DNA from: Streptomyces sp. ISL-1
GTDB lineage: Bacteria > Actinomycetota > Actinomycetes > Streptomycetales > Streptomycetaceae
Assembly (NCBI RefSeq): GCF_018614585.1
Contig: NZ_JAGGOI010000007.1
Span: forward strand, 470,131-534,130
Direction of reading: 5' to 3'
Length of the DNA stretch: 64,000 bases
Of the stretch, positions 18,254-27,274 are shown in pieces; within the stretch, counting starts at the first letter, position 1, and every line of letters starts with the position of its first letter. The notes under the pieces were generated by a model. It searched no databases and was not told the DNA's origin. It saw only the letters and a list, made by a program, of their open reading frames with translations. Both the position numbers and the translations under genes were made by a program.

Positions 18254-18292
18254 CGGCGCCGGGGGGTTTGACGGCGCGGGGGGTTTGACGGC
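18243..18292. repeat. Three perfect 15-bp repeats
   Basis: GGGGGGTTTGACGGC occurs at 18243-18257, 18261-18275 and 18278-18292, separated by GCC and GC. The first copy contains the TGA stop of the preceding gene. It looks like a small variable-number tandem repeat formed by slippage. Confidence 0.9.
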
Positions 18293-18374
18293 CGGGTGAT
18301 GTGCCGTCGGGCGGGCCGCCCGGCGGCCGGTTCGTCCGGTCACCGGCGCGGAACGGCCTCCTGCTTCAGCGGGT

Positions 18375-19175
18375 TCAGCCCTGTGCGGACGGGTTCGCCA
18401 GCGCCGCCGAGAGGTCCTGGGCGACCTCCTGGAGGATCGGGACGATCTTCTCGGTTGCCGCATCGGTGACCCGGCCCGCCGGGCCCGAGATCGAAACCGC
18501 CGCCGCCGTGGGGGAGTTGGGCACCGAGACGGCGAGGCAGCGGACCCCGATCTCCTGCTCGTTGTCGTCCACCGCGTAGCCGGCGCGACGCACCTCTTCG
18601 AGCGCGTCGAGGAAGCCCTCGGGCGTCGTGATCGTCTTCTCCGTGGCGGCCGGCATTCCGGTCCTGGCGAGCAGCGCCCGCACCTCGTCCGGCGGGGTGT
18701 GTGCGAGCAGCGCCTTGCCCACGCCCGTGGAGTGCGGCAGCACGCGCCGGCCGACCTCGGTGAACATCCGCATGGAGTGCTTTGACGGCACCTGCGCCAC
18801 GTACACGATCTCGTCGCCGTCGAGCAGCGCCATGTTCGCCGTCTCGCCGGTCTCCTCGACCAGGCGGGCGAGGTAGGGCCGGGCCCAGGTGCCGAGCAGC
18901 CGGGACGCGGACTCGCCGAGGCGGATCAGCCGGGGGCCGAGCGCGTAGCGGCGATTGGGCTGCTGGCGTACGTAACCGCAGTCCACCAGCGTGCGCATCA
19001 GCCGGTGGATCGTGGGCAGCGGCAGGCCGCTGCTGGCGGAGAGCTCGCTCAGCCCGACCTCGCCACCGGCGTCGGCCATTCTTTCGAGCAGGTCGAAGGC
19101 GCGCTCCAAGGACTGCACGCCACCGCTGGGAGCGGTCTTGGCGGCGTCGGTGGCGCTGGCGCTGGACGTCGGCAC
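18375..19175 (-). CDS. allR: IclR-family regulator of allantoin catabolism (AllR type)
   Basis: A 266-residue IclR regulator. The winged helix-turn-helix is around residues 20-80 (VQSLERAFDLLERMADAG, then GLSELSASSGLPLPTIHRLM and YVRQQPNRRYALG). The IclR effector domain follows, with TGETANMALLDGDEIVYVAQ, RVLPHSTGVGKALLAH and the C-terminal Cys-containing GVRCLAVSVPNS. GTG start at 19175 with AAAGGA nine bases upstream. It is divergent from allantoinase, the usual Streptomyces arrangement in which AllR represses allB, alc and aceB and responds to pathway intermediates. The gene name rests on family plus context. Confidence 0.85.
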   Translation of the reverse strand: MPTSSASATDAAKTAPSGGVQSLERAFDLLERMADAGGEVGLSELSASSGLPLPTIHRLMRTLVDCGYVRQQPNRRYALGPRLIRLGESASRLLGTWARPYLARLVEETGETANMALLDGDEIVYVAQVPSKHSMRMFTEVGRRVLPHSTGVGKALLAHTPPDEVRALLARTGMPAATEKTITTPEGFLDALEEVRRAGYAVDDNEQEIGVRCLAVSVPNSPTAAAVSISGPAGRVTDAATEKIVPILQEVAQDLSAALANPSAQG

Positions 19176-19352
19176 GTGTGCGGTCCTTTCAGGCAGGCAG
19201 GCAAGTAAGCAGCTTACCGGGCGGCTGCGGGCGGCACAGTGCTCCAGTAAAGGCGTCAGTGCCGGTCAGGGCGCGTTTGTCCGTCTGTTCACGGTGCCCC
19301 CGACGGTCTCTCGAAGGGCTCCTTGTTCAAAGCTACCTTCTGCCTCTCGAAA

Positions 19353-19373
19353 TTCCAGTTTCACTCCGTGGAA
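19353..19373. promoter_or_regulatory. Inverted repeat in the allR-allB divergent gap
   Basis: TTCCA (19353-19357) and TGGAA (19369-19373) form 5-bp arms with an 11-base spacer in the middle of the 335-base divergent region. It could be a second regulator site or part of the allR promoter. The evidence is weak compared with the palindrome at 19449. Confidence 0.3.
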
Positions 19374-19448
19374 ATATCCAGGCGCGATCAGCGGGGGCGG
19401 GCCGTCCCGGAGGGGGCTTGACGGGCCGGACTGTGGAGTGAAGACTTC

Positions 19449-19465
19449 TTCAACAGTTCGTTGAA
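19449..19465. promoter_or_regulatory. Candidate AllR box upstream of allB
   Basis: TTCAACAGTTCGTTGAA is a perfect palindrome with 6-bp arms (TTCAAC/GTTGAA) and a 5-base centre. It lies 45 bases upstream of the allB start, in the allR-allB divergent region. The similar sequence upstream of aceB (15077-15093) supports a shared regulator. Confidence 0.6.
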
Positions 19466-19510
19466 TTTTGCGGTGTGGATCCGCGTACATAGCGGAAGTG
19501 AGGGGCACGG

Positions 19511-20854
19511 GTGTCCGATGTGGACGTGAACCTGGTACTGCGCTCGACACGCGTGATCACCCTGGAGGGGACGCGCGCCGCAGCCGTCGCCGTCGCCGGC
19601 GGAAAGATCACGGCGGTGTGGCCGTACGACGCCGAGGTGCCGGCCGGGGCCCGGCTCGAGGACTTCGGGGACGATGTCGTACTACCCGGACTCGTCGACA
19701 CCCATGTCCATGTGAACGACCCCGGCCGCACCGAGTGGGAGGGCTTTTGGACCGCCACCCGCGCCGCTGCGGCCGGGGGCATCACCACCCTGCTCGACAT
19801 GCCCCTCAACTCCCTCCCGCCGACCACCACGGTCGGCAACCTCCGCATCAAGCAGGAGGTGGCGCGGCCCAAGGCGCACGTCGACACCGGCTTCTGGGGC
19901 GGCGCGATCCCGTCCAATGTGAAGGACCTGCGGCCGCTGTACGACGCCGGAGTCCTCGGCTTCAAGTGCTTCCTCTCGCCGTCCGGCGTCGAGGAGTTCC
20001 CCGAGCTCGACCAGGAGCAGCTCGCCCGCTCGATGGCCGAGATCGCCGGCTTCGGCGGACTGCTGATCGTGCACGCCGAGGACCCGCACCACCTGGCCGC
20101 GGCGCCTCAGGAGCCAGGGCCGAAGTACGCCGACTTCCTCGCGTCCCGGCCGCGCGACGCCGAGAACACCGCGATCGAGGGCCTGATCGCGCACGCCAGG
20201 CGCCTGGGCGCCCGTGTGCACGTACTGCATCTGTCCTCCTCCGACGCACTGCCGCTGATCGCGGTCGCCAAGCGCGAGGGCGTCCGGATCACTGTCGAGT
20301 CCTGTCCGCACTTCCTTACCCTCACGGCCGAGGAAGTCCCGGACGGGGCAACGGAGTTCAAGTGCTGCCCGCCGATCCGCGAGGCCGAGAACCAGGACGC
20401 CCTCTGGGAAGGCCTTGCCGACGGCATCATCGACTGCATCGTCTCCGACCACTCGCCCTGCACCACCGACCTGAAAACCCCCGACTTCGCCTCCGCCTGG
20501 GGCGGCATCTCCTCCCTCCAGCTGGGCCTGCCCGCGATCTGGACCGAGGCCCGCAAGCGCGGCCACACCCTCGAAGACGTCGTGCGCTGGATGTCCGCGG
20601 CCCCCGCGCGGCTCGCCGGACTGGACCAGAAGGGCGCCATCGAAGCCGGCCGCGACGCCGACTTCGCGGTCCTCGCGCCCGACGAGACCTTCACGGTCGA
20701 CCCGGCCGGACTCCTCCACCGCAACCAGGTGACGGCGTACGCGGGCAAGACCTTGCAAGGAGTCGTCAGGTCGACGTGGTTGCGCGGCGAACGCATCGTG
20801 GAGAACGGCACCCTGGCCGAGCCGACCGGCCGACTGCTCGAAAGGAACAACTGA
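19511..20854 (+). CDS. allB: Allantoinase
   Basis: A 447-residue cyclic amidohydrolase that opens the hydantoin ring of allantoin to give allantoate. The metal ligands are visible: the first His pair in [12 protein letters not shown], the Lys that becomes carbamylated in [15 protein letters not shown], His in [10 protein letters not shown], His in VLHLSSSDA and Asp in CIVSDHSPC. The SPSGVEEFP loop is characteristic of allantoinase rather than dihydropyrimidinase. Full family length. The GTG start follows GAGGGG. Allantoicase starts two bases after its stop, so the two form one operon, probably repressed by the divergent AllR. Confidence 0.95.
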   Translation: MSDVDVNLVLRSTRVITLEGTRAAAVAVAGGKITAVWPYDAEVPAGARLEDFGDDVVLPGLVDTHVHVNDPGRTEWEGFWTATRAAAAGGITTLLDMPLNSLPPTTTVGNLRIKQEVARPKAHVDTGFWGGAIPSNVKDLRPLYDAGVLGFKCFLSPSGVEEFPELDQEQLARSMAEIAGFGGLLIVHAEDPHHLAAAPQEPGPKYADFLASRPRDAENTAIEGLIAHARRLGARVHVLHLSSSDALPLIAVAKREGVRITVESCPHFLTLTAEEVPDGATEFKCCPPIREAENQDALWEGLADGIIDCIVSDHSPCTTDLKTPDFASAWGGISSLQLGLPAIWTEARKRGHTLEDVVRWMSAAPARLAGLDQKGAIEAGRDADFAVLAPDETFTVDPAGLLHRNQVTAYAGKTLQGVVRSTWLRGERIVENGTLAEPTGRLLERNN

Positions 20855-20856
20855 CC

Positions 20857-21969
20857 GTGTCCATCCCTTCCTTCACCGGTGACGCCGACCCATTCGGGGG
20901 CGGCGACCCGTACGCCGACTACCGCACGGCCGACTTTCCGTTCGTCCACTACGCCGACCTCGCCGACCGGCGGCTCGGCGCGGCCGTCATCGCCGCCAAC
21001 GACGAGTTCTTCGCCGAGCGCGAGAACATGCTGAAGCCCGGGCCCGCTGAGTTCGACCCGGAGCGCTTCGGCCACAAGGGCAAGATCATGGACGGCTGGG
21101 AGACCCGCCGTCGCCGCGGCGTCAGCGCCGCGCGGCCGCACCCGACCGAGGACGACCACGACTGGGCGCTCGTACGGCTCGGCGCGCCCGGTGTCGTACG
21201 CGGCATCGTCGTCGACACCGCCCACTTCCGCGGCAACTACCCGCAGGCGGTGTCGGTCGAGGCGGCCTCGGTGCCAGGATCGCCGTCGCCCGAGGACCTG
21301 CTCGGCGGCGACGTGAAGTGGACGACGCTCGTACGCCGTACGGCCATCGGCGGCCACGCGGCGAACGGCTTCGCGGTCGACGTCGAGCAGCGCTTCACGC
21401 ATCTGCGTGTCAACCAGCACCCCGACGGCGGCATCGCCCGCCTGCGGGTCTACGGCGAGGTCGCGCCCGACCCGGCGTGGCTCGCCGCGCTCGGCACCTT
21501 CGACGTCGTCGCGCTGGAGAACGGAGGCCAGGTCGAGGACGCCTCCGACCGCTTCTACTCCCCGGCCACCAACACCATCCAGCCGGGCCGCTCCCGCCAG
21601 ATGGACGACGGCTGGGAGACGCGCCGTCGCCGGGACAAGGGCAACGACTGGATCCGCTACCAGCTGGTGGAACAGTCCGCGATCCGCGCGGTGGAGATCG
21701 ACACGGCGTATCTGAAGGGGAACAGCGCGGGCTGGGCGGCGGTTTCGCTCCGCGACGGTGAGAAGGGGGAGTGGGTGGAGGTCCTGCCGCGTACCCGGCT
21801 GCAGCCGGACACGAATCACCGCTTTGTGCTGGACGCGCCGGCGGTGGGTACGCGGGTCCGGGTGGACATCTATCCGGATGGCGGCATTTCGCGGTTGCGG
21901 CTCTTCGGGTCTCTGACGGCGGAGGGCGCGAGTCGCCTGGCGGCGCGCCACCAGGAGCTGGGCGGCTGA
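20857..21969 (+). CDS. alc: Allantoicase
   Basis: A 370-residue allantoicase, which hydrolyses allantoate to ureidoglycolate and urea. The protein is an internal duplication of two jelly-roll domains, as usual for the family: MDGWETRRRR (about residues 72-81) recurs as MDDGWETRRRRDKGNDW, and NQHPDGGIARLRVYGEV recurs as YPDGGISRLRLFGSL. DLADRRLGAAVIAANDEFFA and NGGQVEDASDRFYSPATN are further family marks. The GTG start at 20857 has AAAGGA about ten bases upstream. It is cotranscribed with allB. No dedicated ureidoglycolate lyase is visible in the window. Confidence 0.95.
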   Translation: MSIPSFTGDADPFGGGDPYADYRTADFPFVHYADLADRRLGAAVIAANDEFFAERENMLKPGPAEFDPERFGHKGKIMDGWETRRRRGVSAARPHPTEDDHDWALVRLGAPGVVRGIVVDTAHFRGNYPQAVSVEAASVPGSPSPEDLLGGDVKWTTLVRRTAIGGHAANGFAVDVEQRFTHLRVNQHPDGGIARLRVYGEVAPDPAWLAALGTFDVVALENGGQVEDASDRFYSPATNTIQPGRSRQMDDGWETRRRRDKGNDWIRYQLVEQSAIRAVEIDTAYLKGNSAGWAAVSLRDGEKGEWVEVLPRTRLQPDTNHRFVLDAPAVGTRVRVDIYPDGGISRLRLFGSLTAEGASRLAARHQELGG

Positions 21970-22024
21970 CCGGGGCTTTCCCCACCCCGCCCCTTCCCTG
22001 AACCGGGGCTCCGCCCCAGACCCC

Positions 22025-22243
22025 GCGCCTCAATCGCCGGCGGGGCTGGTTTTGGGGCTCTGCCCGGGCCCGCGCGCCTCAGTCGCGGGCGGGGTTGGGT
22101 TTTGGGGCTCGGCCCCAGATCCCGCGCCTCAATCGCCGGCGGGGCTTGGTTTTGGGGCTCTGCCCGAGTCCGGCGCCTCAGTCGTCGGCGGGGCTGGTTT
22201 TGGGGTGCCCGGGCCCGGCGCCTCAATCGCCGGCGGGGCTGGA
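22025..22243. repeat. Five tandem copies of a ~49-bp GC-rich intergenic repeat
   Basis: Units beginning GCGCCTCAATCGCCGGCGGGG start at 22025, 22074, 22124, 22173 and 22218 (spacings 49, 50, 49 and 45). They alternate slightly in sequence (AATCG/AGTCG) and are followed by GGTTTTGGGGCTC. Each unit can fold through CCGGCGGGG/GGGGCTC-type pairings. A related element lies at 32276-32369. Such elements are common after convergent or terminal genes in Streptomyces. Confidence 0.85.
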
Positions 22244-22290
22244 ATTTCCCGCCGGTCGACGTGAAATCTTCAGGCCGACCGGCGGGAAAT
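22244..22290. terminator. Perfect 15-bp hairpin
   Basis: ATTTCCCGCCGGTCG (22244-22258) and CGACCGGCGGGAAAT (22276-22290) are perfect arms with a 17-base loop. The hairpin lies between the alc operon and the convergent SDR gene, just after the 49-bp repeats, and can act as a bidirectional terminator. Confidence 0.7.
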
Positions 22291-22379
22291 CAAGCCCGTT
22301 GGGGGTCCACCGGACGATGTCTGGGGAGATTGAGGACAAACGCCCACAGGGCGTACCGGGTCTGGGCGGAGCCCCAGCG

Positions 22380-23111
22380 TTATGCCGCGTGCCCGCCGTC
22401 CACCGACAGTTCCGCGCCCGTCACATACGCCGCCTCGTCGCTCGCCAAATACGCCACCATGGAGGCGACTTCGTCCGGGCTGCCGAAGCGGCCCAGCGCC
22501 GTTCCCGCCTTCTGCGGCTCGGCGTACGGGCCGTCCGCCGGGTTCATCGCCGTGTCGATCGGGCCGGGGTGGACCAGGTTCGCCGTGATTCCGCGGCTGC
22601 CCAGCTCCCGGGCCAGCGCCTTGGTCAGGCCCGTCAGCGCGGCCTTGCTCATCGCGTAGAGCGTGCCACCCGGGCCCGGTACGTACTTCGTCATGCAGCT
22701 GCCGATGGAGACGATCCGCCCGCCGCGACCCATCCGCGCTGCGGCCGCCTGCGAGACGAGGAACACCGCCCGCACATTCACGTCGAGCACCTCGTCCACA
22801 TCGGCCTGCGCGAGGCTTTCGACCGGACCGAGCCGCCCGATGCCCGCGTTGTTGACCAGGATGTCGATGCTTCCGAGGCGATCCACGACCTGGCCGACGA
22901 CCGTGCTTGCCGCCTCCGCGTCCGCCGCGTCCGAGCGCAGCGCGAGCCCCCGCCGCCCCGCCGCCTCGATCTTGCGGACCACCTCCTCGGCGGCCTCCTC
23001 GTCCCGCACATAGGTGATCGCCACATCGAAGCCCTCCCGCGACGCCAGCCGCAGCGCGATCGCCGCCCCTATGCCGCGGCTGCCACCGGTCACCAAAGCC
23101 GTCCTGGACAT
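22380..23111 (-). CDS. Short-chain dehydrogenase/reductase (FabG-like)
   Basis: A 243-residue classical SDR. The cofactor motif is TALVTGGSRGIGAAIALRL, and NNAGIG lies at strand 4. The catalytic Ser is in IVSIGSC and the Tyr-x3-Lys is in LYAMSKAALTG. The C-terminal GRFGSPDEVASMVAYLASDE and GAELSVDGG are typical of the 3-oxoacyl reductase-like group. The substrate is unknown. ATG at 23111; the gene stands alone and converges on the alc operon. Confidence 0.88.
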   Translation of the reverse strand: MSRTALVTGGSRGIGAAIALRLASREGFDVAITYVRDEEAAEEVVRKIEAAGRRGLALRSDAADAEAASTVVGQVVDRLGSIDILVNNAGIGRLGPVESLAQADVDEVLDVNVRAVFLVSQAAAARMGRGGRIVSIGSCMTKYVPGPGGTLYAMSKAALTGLTKALARELGSRGITANLVHPGPIDTAMNPADGPYAEPQKAGTALGRFGSPDEVASMVAYLASDEAAYVTGAELSVDGGHAA

Positions 23112-23423
23112 CCGTACCCCTTATGTCGGTAGTGGTTACGACTTCAAGGGAAGCGGCCCAGCCTCCTCGGGTCTGGCGGCAAACGGACGTTGAATCCGCG
23201 TGTGACCCTTCAGCAAGAACTGTGAGGCCGGGAAGTTGCCCGGGGCGGCGACAAGCCGGGCCCGGTCGGCGGGCTCTTCTCCACCCACGGGGGCCGGCAC
23301 GCCCGCCGACCGATGAATTCACGGCGCGGGCCGGGTCTGAGCTGATGGACGGACCGAATAACGCACCTCGACACCGAACGCCAACACCGCGCTCCGAAGC
23401 GCTCCCGAAAGCAGGCACCTGCC

Positions 23424-24050
23424 ATGGCACAGCTCTCCATCACCACTTTTGTCACGCTCGACGGCGTGATGCAGGCCCCCGGCGGTCCGAACGAGGACAC
23501 CAGCGACGGCTTCGACCTGGGCGGCTGGTCCGTACCGTACGGGGACGACGACTTCGGCCGGTTCATGAACGAGGTCTTCGAACGGGCCGGCGCCTTCCTG
23601 CTCGGCCGCCGTACCTACGAGATCTTCGCCGGCTACTGGCCCAAGGTGACCGACCCCGCCGACCCGATCGCGTCGCCGCTCAACACCCTGCCGAAGTACG
23701 TCGCGTCGACCACGCTCGACAAGGCCGACTGGGAGGGCACCACTGTCATCGGCGGTGACCTCGTCAAGGAGGTCACCGCGATCAAGGAGCGCACGGACGG
23801 GGAGCTGCAGATCCACGGCAGCAGCCGTCTCGCCCAGTCCCTCATGCAGCACGACCTGATTGACACGCTCAACCTGCTCGTCTTCCCCGTCGTACTGGGG
23901 AAGGGCCGCCGTCTCTTCGCGGAAGGCGCGGTTCCGACCGCGTTCCGGCATGCCGCATCGCGAACGACGGGCGCCGGCGTGGCCATCCACACGTATGAGT
24001 TGGAGGGCCGCCCCCAATACGGCACGTACGAACTCGACGAAAGCGCGTAG
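23424..24050 (+). CDS. RibD C-terminal/DHFR-like reductase
   Basis: A 208-residue protein of the dihydrofolate-reductase-fold family related to the RibD C-terminal domain (YyaP/YwjB group). Marks are ITTFVTLDGVMQAPGGPNED at the N-terminus, FLLGRRTYEIFAGYWP, a central KYVASTTL strand, and LQIHGSSRLAQSL with VFPVVLGKGRRLF at the C-terminus. Members bind NADPH, but substrates are mostly unknown. The start ATG at 23424 follows a GAAAGCAGG sequence. The gene appears monocistronic and is followed by a LuxR remnant. Confidence 0.85.
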   Translation: MAQLSITTFVTLDGVMQAPGGPNEDTSDGFDLGGWSVPYGDDDFGRFMNEVFERAGAFLLGRRTYEIFAGYWPKVTDPADPIASPLNTLPKYVASTTLDKADWEGTTVIGGDLVKEVTAIKERTDGELQIHGSSRLAQSLMQHDLIDTLNLLVFPVVLGKGRRLFAEGAVPTAFRHAASRTTGAGVAIHTYELEGRPQYGTYELDESA

Positions 24051-24178
24051 CGGCCGAACACCTCGGCGTGCTCGGCCTGTTGGGTACGACTCTGGTGCCG
24101 GCAGGGGCGACGCGAGGCGGAAGGGTGGCCGACCCGACCGCTTGCCGGGTTCGTGCGCCGTGCGCTCACCGACGTACA

Positions 24179-24449
24179 TGATGACGCACGTCGCGGAACG
24201 CGCCCTCGAAACGCGCAAGAGCGCGGCCTCCGAGCGGCTCACCTCCCTCGCCGACCGTCAACCGGGGGGCGGTCGCGGTGGCGCCGTCGCCAGTCCAGTG
24301 CCGAGATCGCCGCGATCCTCCATATGAGCGTGCCGACCGGGAAGGCGCATGGCTCCCGCATCCTGGCCAAGCTGGACCTCAACAGCCGTGTCCAGATCGC
24401 TCTGTTGACGCACGACGCGGGCCTGCTGGACGAGGACGAGCCGACGTAG
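24179..24449 (+). pseudogene. Remnant of a LuxR/NarL-type response regulator
   Basis: Only the DNA-binding end remains. One frame gives ERLTSLADRQ, the start of a LuxR helix-turn-helix. Another frame gives SAEIAAILHMSVPTGKAHGS followed by RILAKLDLNSRVQIALLTHD to the stop at 24449. The two are joined across 24255-24300, where at least two frameshifts are needed, one near a six-G run. No receiver domain is found upstream. It is a decayed gene. Confidence 0.75.
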
Positions 24450-24467
24450 TCGACGTACGCTGGCGTG

Positions 24468-25646
24468 ATGAAAACCGTCGATCTGGGCGAGTACGGAGCG
24501 GATTTCACCGCGAACCCATATCCGTACTACGCGCGGCTGCGCGAGTCGGGGCCCCTGCACGAAGTGCGCATGGCGGGCGGCGAGCGGTTCTGGCTCATCG
24601 TCGGTCACGAGGAGGCGCGGGCCGCGCTCGCCGACCCGCGGCTGTCCAAATCACCCGCCACGGTTGGTGCGATGATGCTCGACGAGCAGGTTGTCGGACC
24701 GAATCTTCTGGTCCTGGACCCTCCCGATCACACCAGGCTGCGTAAGTTGGTGGCCCGCGAATTCACGGGGCGGCGGGTGGAAAGTATGCGTCCTCGCATC
24801 CAGCAGATCACCGACGAGCTGCTCGACGCGATGCTCCCGGCGGGGCACGGCGATCTGGTCGACGCGCTGGCCTTCCCGCTGCCGATCATCGTCATCTGCG
24901 AGCTGCTCGGTATCCCGGCCGCCGACCGCGACGCGTTCCGCAAGTGGTCCAACGAGGTAGTGGCCCCGACCGGAGCGGGGGCCGAGGCGGACGCCGTCCA
25001 TGGACTGGCCGCGTACCTTGACGATCTCATCGAGCACAAGCGCTGTGCCGGTTCCACCGACGATCTGCTGTCCGCCCTCATCCGCACCCGCGCGGAGGAC
25101 GACGACCGGCTCTCGGCCGCCGAACTGCGCGCCCTCGCTTATCTGCTGCTGATCGCGGGCCATGAGACGACAGTCAATCTGATCTCCAACGGTGTACGGG
25201 CCTTGCTTACCCACCCCTCTCAACTGGCCGCTCTGCGCGCCGACTTCGGACTACTGGACGGAGCGGTCGAGGAGATGCTGCGCTACGACGGCCCCGTGGA
25301 GACCGGCACGGTACGCTTCGCCGCCGAAGCTGTGCCTGTCGGCGACAGGTTTATCCCGGCCGGTGCGACTGTGCTGGTCGGCCTCGCCGCGGGCGACCGC
25401 GATCCTTCCCGCTTCCCGGCCCCGGACAGCTTTGACATCCGGCGGGACACCCGGGGCCATCTCGCCTTCGGGCACGGCATCCACTTCTGTCTCGGTGCGC
25501 CGCTCGCCCGCATGGAAAGCCGTATCGCCGTCCGCACCCTGCTGGAACGCTGCCCGGACCTCGCCCTCGACCCGTCCGGGGGGCCGCTCGACTGGCTGCC
25601 GGGGCTGCTGATGCGCGGCGTGCGCCATCTCCCGGTGAGCTGGTAG
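24468..25646 (+). CDS. Cytochrome P450
   Basis: A 392-residue soluble bacterial P450 (CYP105/107-like by general appearance). The C-helix is PPDHTRLRKLVAREFTGRRV, the I-helix oxygen-binding motif is LLIAGHETTVNLI, the K-helix ExxR is EEMLRYDGP, and the haem-binding loop is FGHGIHFCLGAPLARME with the Cys ligand. Full length. The ATG at 24468 directly follows an in-frame GTG at 24465. No ferredoxin or reductase gene is adjacent. A PaaI-like thioesterase gene follows 60 bases downstream and may be cotranscribed. Whether it serves the PKS cluster 10 kb away is unknown. Confidence 0.93.
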   Translation: MKTVDLGEYGADFTANPYPYYARLRESGPLHEVRMAGGERFWLIVGHEEARAALADPRLSKSPATVGAMMLDEQVVGPNLLVLDPPDHTRLRKLVAREFTGRRVESMRPRIQQITDELLDAMLPAGHGDLVDALAFPLPIIVICELLGIPAADRDAFRKWSNEVVAPTGAGAEADAVHGLAAYLDDLIEHKRCAGSTDDLLSALIRTRAEDDDRLSAAELRALAYLLLIAGHETTVNLISNGVRALLTHPSQLAALRADFGLLDGAVEEMLRYDGPVETGTVRFAAEAVPVGDRFIPAGATVLVGLAAGDRDPSRFPAPDSFDIRRDTRGHLAFGHGIHFCLGAPLARMESRIAVRTLLERCPDLALDPSGGPLDWLPGLLMRGVRHLPVSW

Positions 25647-25706
25647 CCCCGAGCTCTACCTCCGAACCTGCCGACCACCTTCACCGATCCGCCAAGGAGC
25701 CCCACC

Positions 25707-26126
25707 ATGCCCGGACTTGACCTCGACCTGGCCCGGAAGGTCCTCGACAGCCAGCCGTTCAGCCGTCTGCTGGGGGCGCGGATCACCGCGTTCGGCAATG
25801 GACAGGCCGTGCTCGAAGTCGACGTCCGCGAGGAACTGCACCAGCAGAACGGGTATCTGCACGGGGGAGTGATCGCCTACGCGGCCGACAACGCGATCAC
25901 CTTCGCGGCCGGTACCACGCTCGGTCCCGCCGTGCTGACCGGCGGGTTCTCCGTCCAGTACATCCGCCCGGCGACCGGCTTGACCCTGGTGGCCCGGGCG
26001 GCCGTCGTTCACAGCGGGCGTCGGCAGGCCGTCGTGCGGTGCGATCTGTTCATCGTGAACGCCGACGGCGACGAGACGCTCTGCGCCGTCGCGCAGGGCA
26101 CCGTACTGTCCGCGCAACAGTCCTGA
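25707..26126 (+). CDS. PaaI-family hotdog thioesterase
   Basis: A 139-residue single hotdog-fold protein. The family motif is NGYLHGGVIAYAADNAITFA, where the His-Gly-Gly and the Asp in the helix form the active site, followed by FSVQYIRPATG and the end strand. Such enzymes hydrolyse small or aromatic acyl-CoA thioesters. The start has AAGGAG seven bases upstream. It probably shares a transcript with the P450 gene. It converges on the Gfo/Idh gene. Confidence 0.85.
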   Translation: MPGLDLDLARKVLDSQPFSRLLGARITAFGNGQAVLEVDVREELHQQNGYLHGGVIAYAADNAITFAAGTTLGPAVLTGGFSVQYIRPATGLTLVARAAVVHSGRRQAVVRCDLFIVNADGDETLCAVAQGTVLSAQQS

Positions 26127-26168
26127 GAGTGCGCCGGGCGGCGGGCCACCGCGATTCGGGCCGGGATC

Positions 26169-27173
26169 TCAGTGCGCCGGGATCTCCTCCAGCCGGACCG
26201 GCCGGTGCTCCCGGCGGGACAGTTCGCACGCCTCCGCGATCCGCAGGGCCGTCAGCGCCTCGCGCCCGTCGCACGGGTTCTCCGCCTCGCCCTGCACCAC
26301 CCGGATGAAGGTGTCCAGCTCCGCCTCGTACGCGGGGGCGAACCGTTCCAGGAACCCGGGCCATGGCTTGGTGGCCGGCGGCGGGCCATGCGGCTCGGTC
26401 GAGGTGATCGGCGTACGGTCGTCCAGGCCGACCGCGACCTGGTCGAGCTCGCCGGCCAATTCCATCCGTACGTCGTAACCCGCGCCGTTGCACCGGGTGG
26501 CCGTCGCCGTGGCCAGCGTGCCGTCGTCCAGCGTGAGCAGCGCGGCCGCCGTGTCGACGTCGCCGGCGTCGCGGAACATCGCCGGGCCCGCGTCCGAGCC
26601 GGTCGCGTACACCTCGACCACCTCGCGACCGGTCACCCACCGCAGGATGTCGAAGTCATGGACCAGGCAGTCCCGGTACAGGCCGCCGGAGAGCGGCAGA
26701 TACGCGGCGGGCGGCGGGGTCGGGTCGGAGGTGATGGCCCGTACGGTGTGCAGCCGGCCGAGCGCACCCGACCGTACGATCTCCCGGGCCTTCGCGTATC
26801 CCGTGTCGAACCGGCGCATGAAGCCCAGCTGGAGCAGTGTGCCCGCCGACTCGACCTCGCGCAGCGCGCCGAGCGTGCCCGGCAGATCGAGGGCGATCGG
26901 CTTCTCGCAGAAGGCGGGGAGCCCTGCGCGGGCGGCGCGGGCGATGAGATCGGCGTGGGCGGCGGTGGCCGAGGCGATCACCACGGCGTCGACGCCCCAG
27001 GCGAAGATCTCGTCCGCGCTGGGCGCGGCCGTGGACCCGGTGCGCTCGGCGACCTCGGCCGCCCGCGCCCGGTCGGCGTCCGCCACGACCAGCGAACCCA
27101 CCTCCCGGTGGCGGCTGAGCACGCCCGCGTGAAAGGTGCCGATACGTCCCGTTCCGATGAGTCCGATGCGCAT
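26169..27173 (-). CDS. Gfo/Idh/MocA oxidoreductase, possible inositol dehydrogenase
   Basis: A 334-residue NAD(P)-dependent sugar or polyol dehydrogenase. The Rossmann motif is RIGLIGTGRIGTFHAG, the family EKP motif is AFCEKPIALDLPG with the catalytic Lys, and the second catalytic region is GLYRDCLVHDFDILRWV, matching myo-inositol dehydrogenase-type D-x3-H. The ATG at 27173 is the conserved start. It is divergent from a GntR regulator gene and lies beside a ribose-type ABC importer; a shared operator candidate in both promoters suggests one regulon. Inositol is a plausible substrate but is not proven. Confidence 0.8.
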   Translation of the reverse strand: MRIGLIGTGRIGTFHAGVLSRHREVGSLVVADADRARAAEVAERTGSTAAPSADEIFAWGVDAVVIASATAAHADLIARAARAGLPAFCEKPIALDLPGTLGALREVESAGTLLQLGFMRRFDTGYAKAREIVRSGALGRLHTVRAITSDPTPPPAAYLPLSGGLYRDCLVHDFDILRWVTGREVVEVYATGSDAGPAMFRDAGDVDTAAALLTLDDGTLATATATRCNGAGYDVRMELAGELDQVAVGLDDRTPITSTEPHGPPPATKPWPGFLERFAPAYEAELDTFIRVVQGEAENPCDGREALTALRIAEACELSRREHRPVRLEEIPAH

Positions 27174-27204
27174 GGCCCAAAGGTGGCTGGGGGGCCGTCT
27201 TCCT

Positions 27205-27219
27205 GTCAAGACTTTGTCC
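27205..27219. promoter_or_regulatory. Candidate GntR operator over the dehydrogenase promoter
   Basis: GTCAAGACTTTGTCC is the exact reverse complement of the 15-mer at 28126-28140 upstream of the transporter operon. On the minus strand it overlaps a perfect TTGACA -35 box for the dehydrogenase gene. It also lies about 55 bases upstream of the GntR gene start. Confidence 0.65.
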
Positions 27220-27274
27220 TGACAACCGAACTTCACGTCTTCCCGTCAACATTCCCTGCGACTACGCTCGCTCC

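Noticed and set aside
22025..22243. CRISPR-like array
   Set aside because: The units are contiguous variants of one sequence with no unique spacers, and no cas genes are present.
24468..26126. P450 and PaaI thioesterase as tailoring genes of the PKS cluster
   Set aside because: They are about 10 kb from the cluster, separated by unrelated sugar-transport genes and by the apparent insertion boundary at 34.4 kb.
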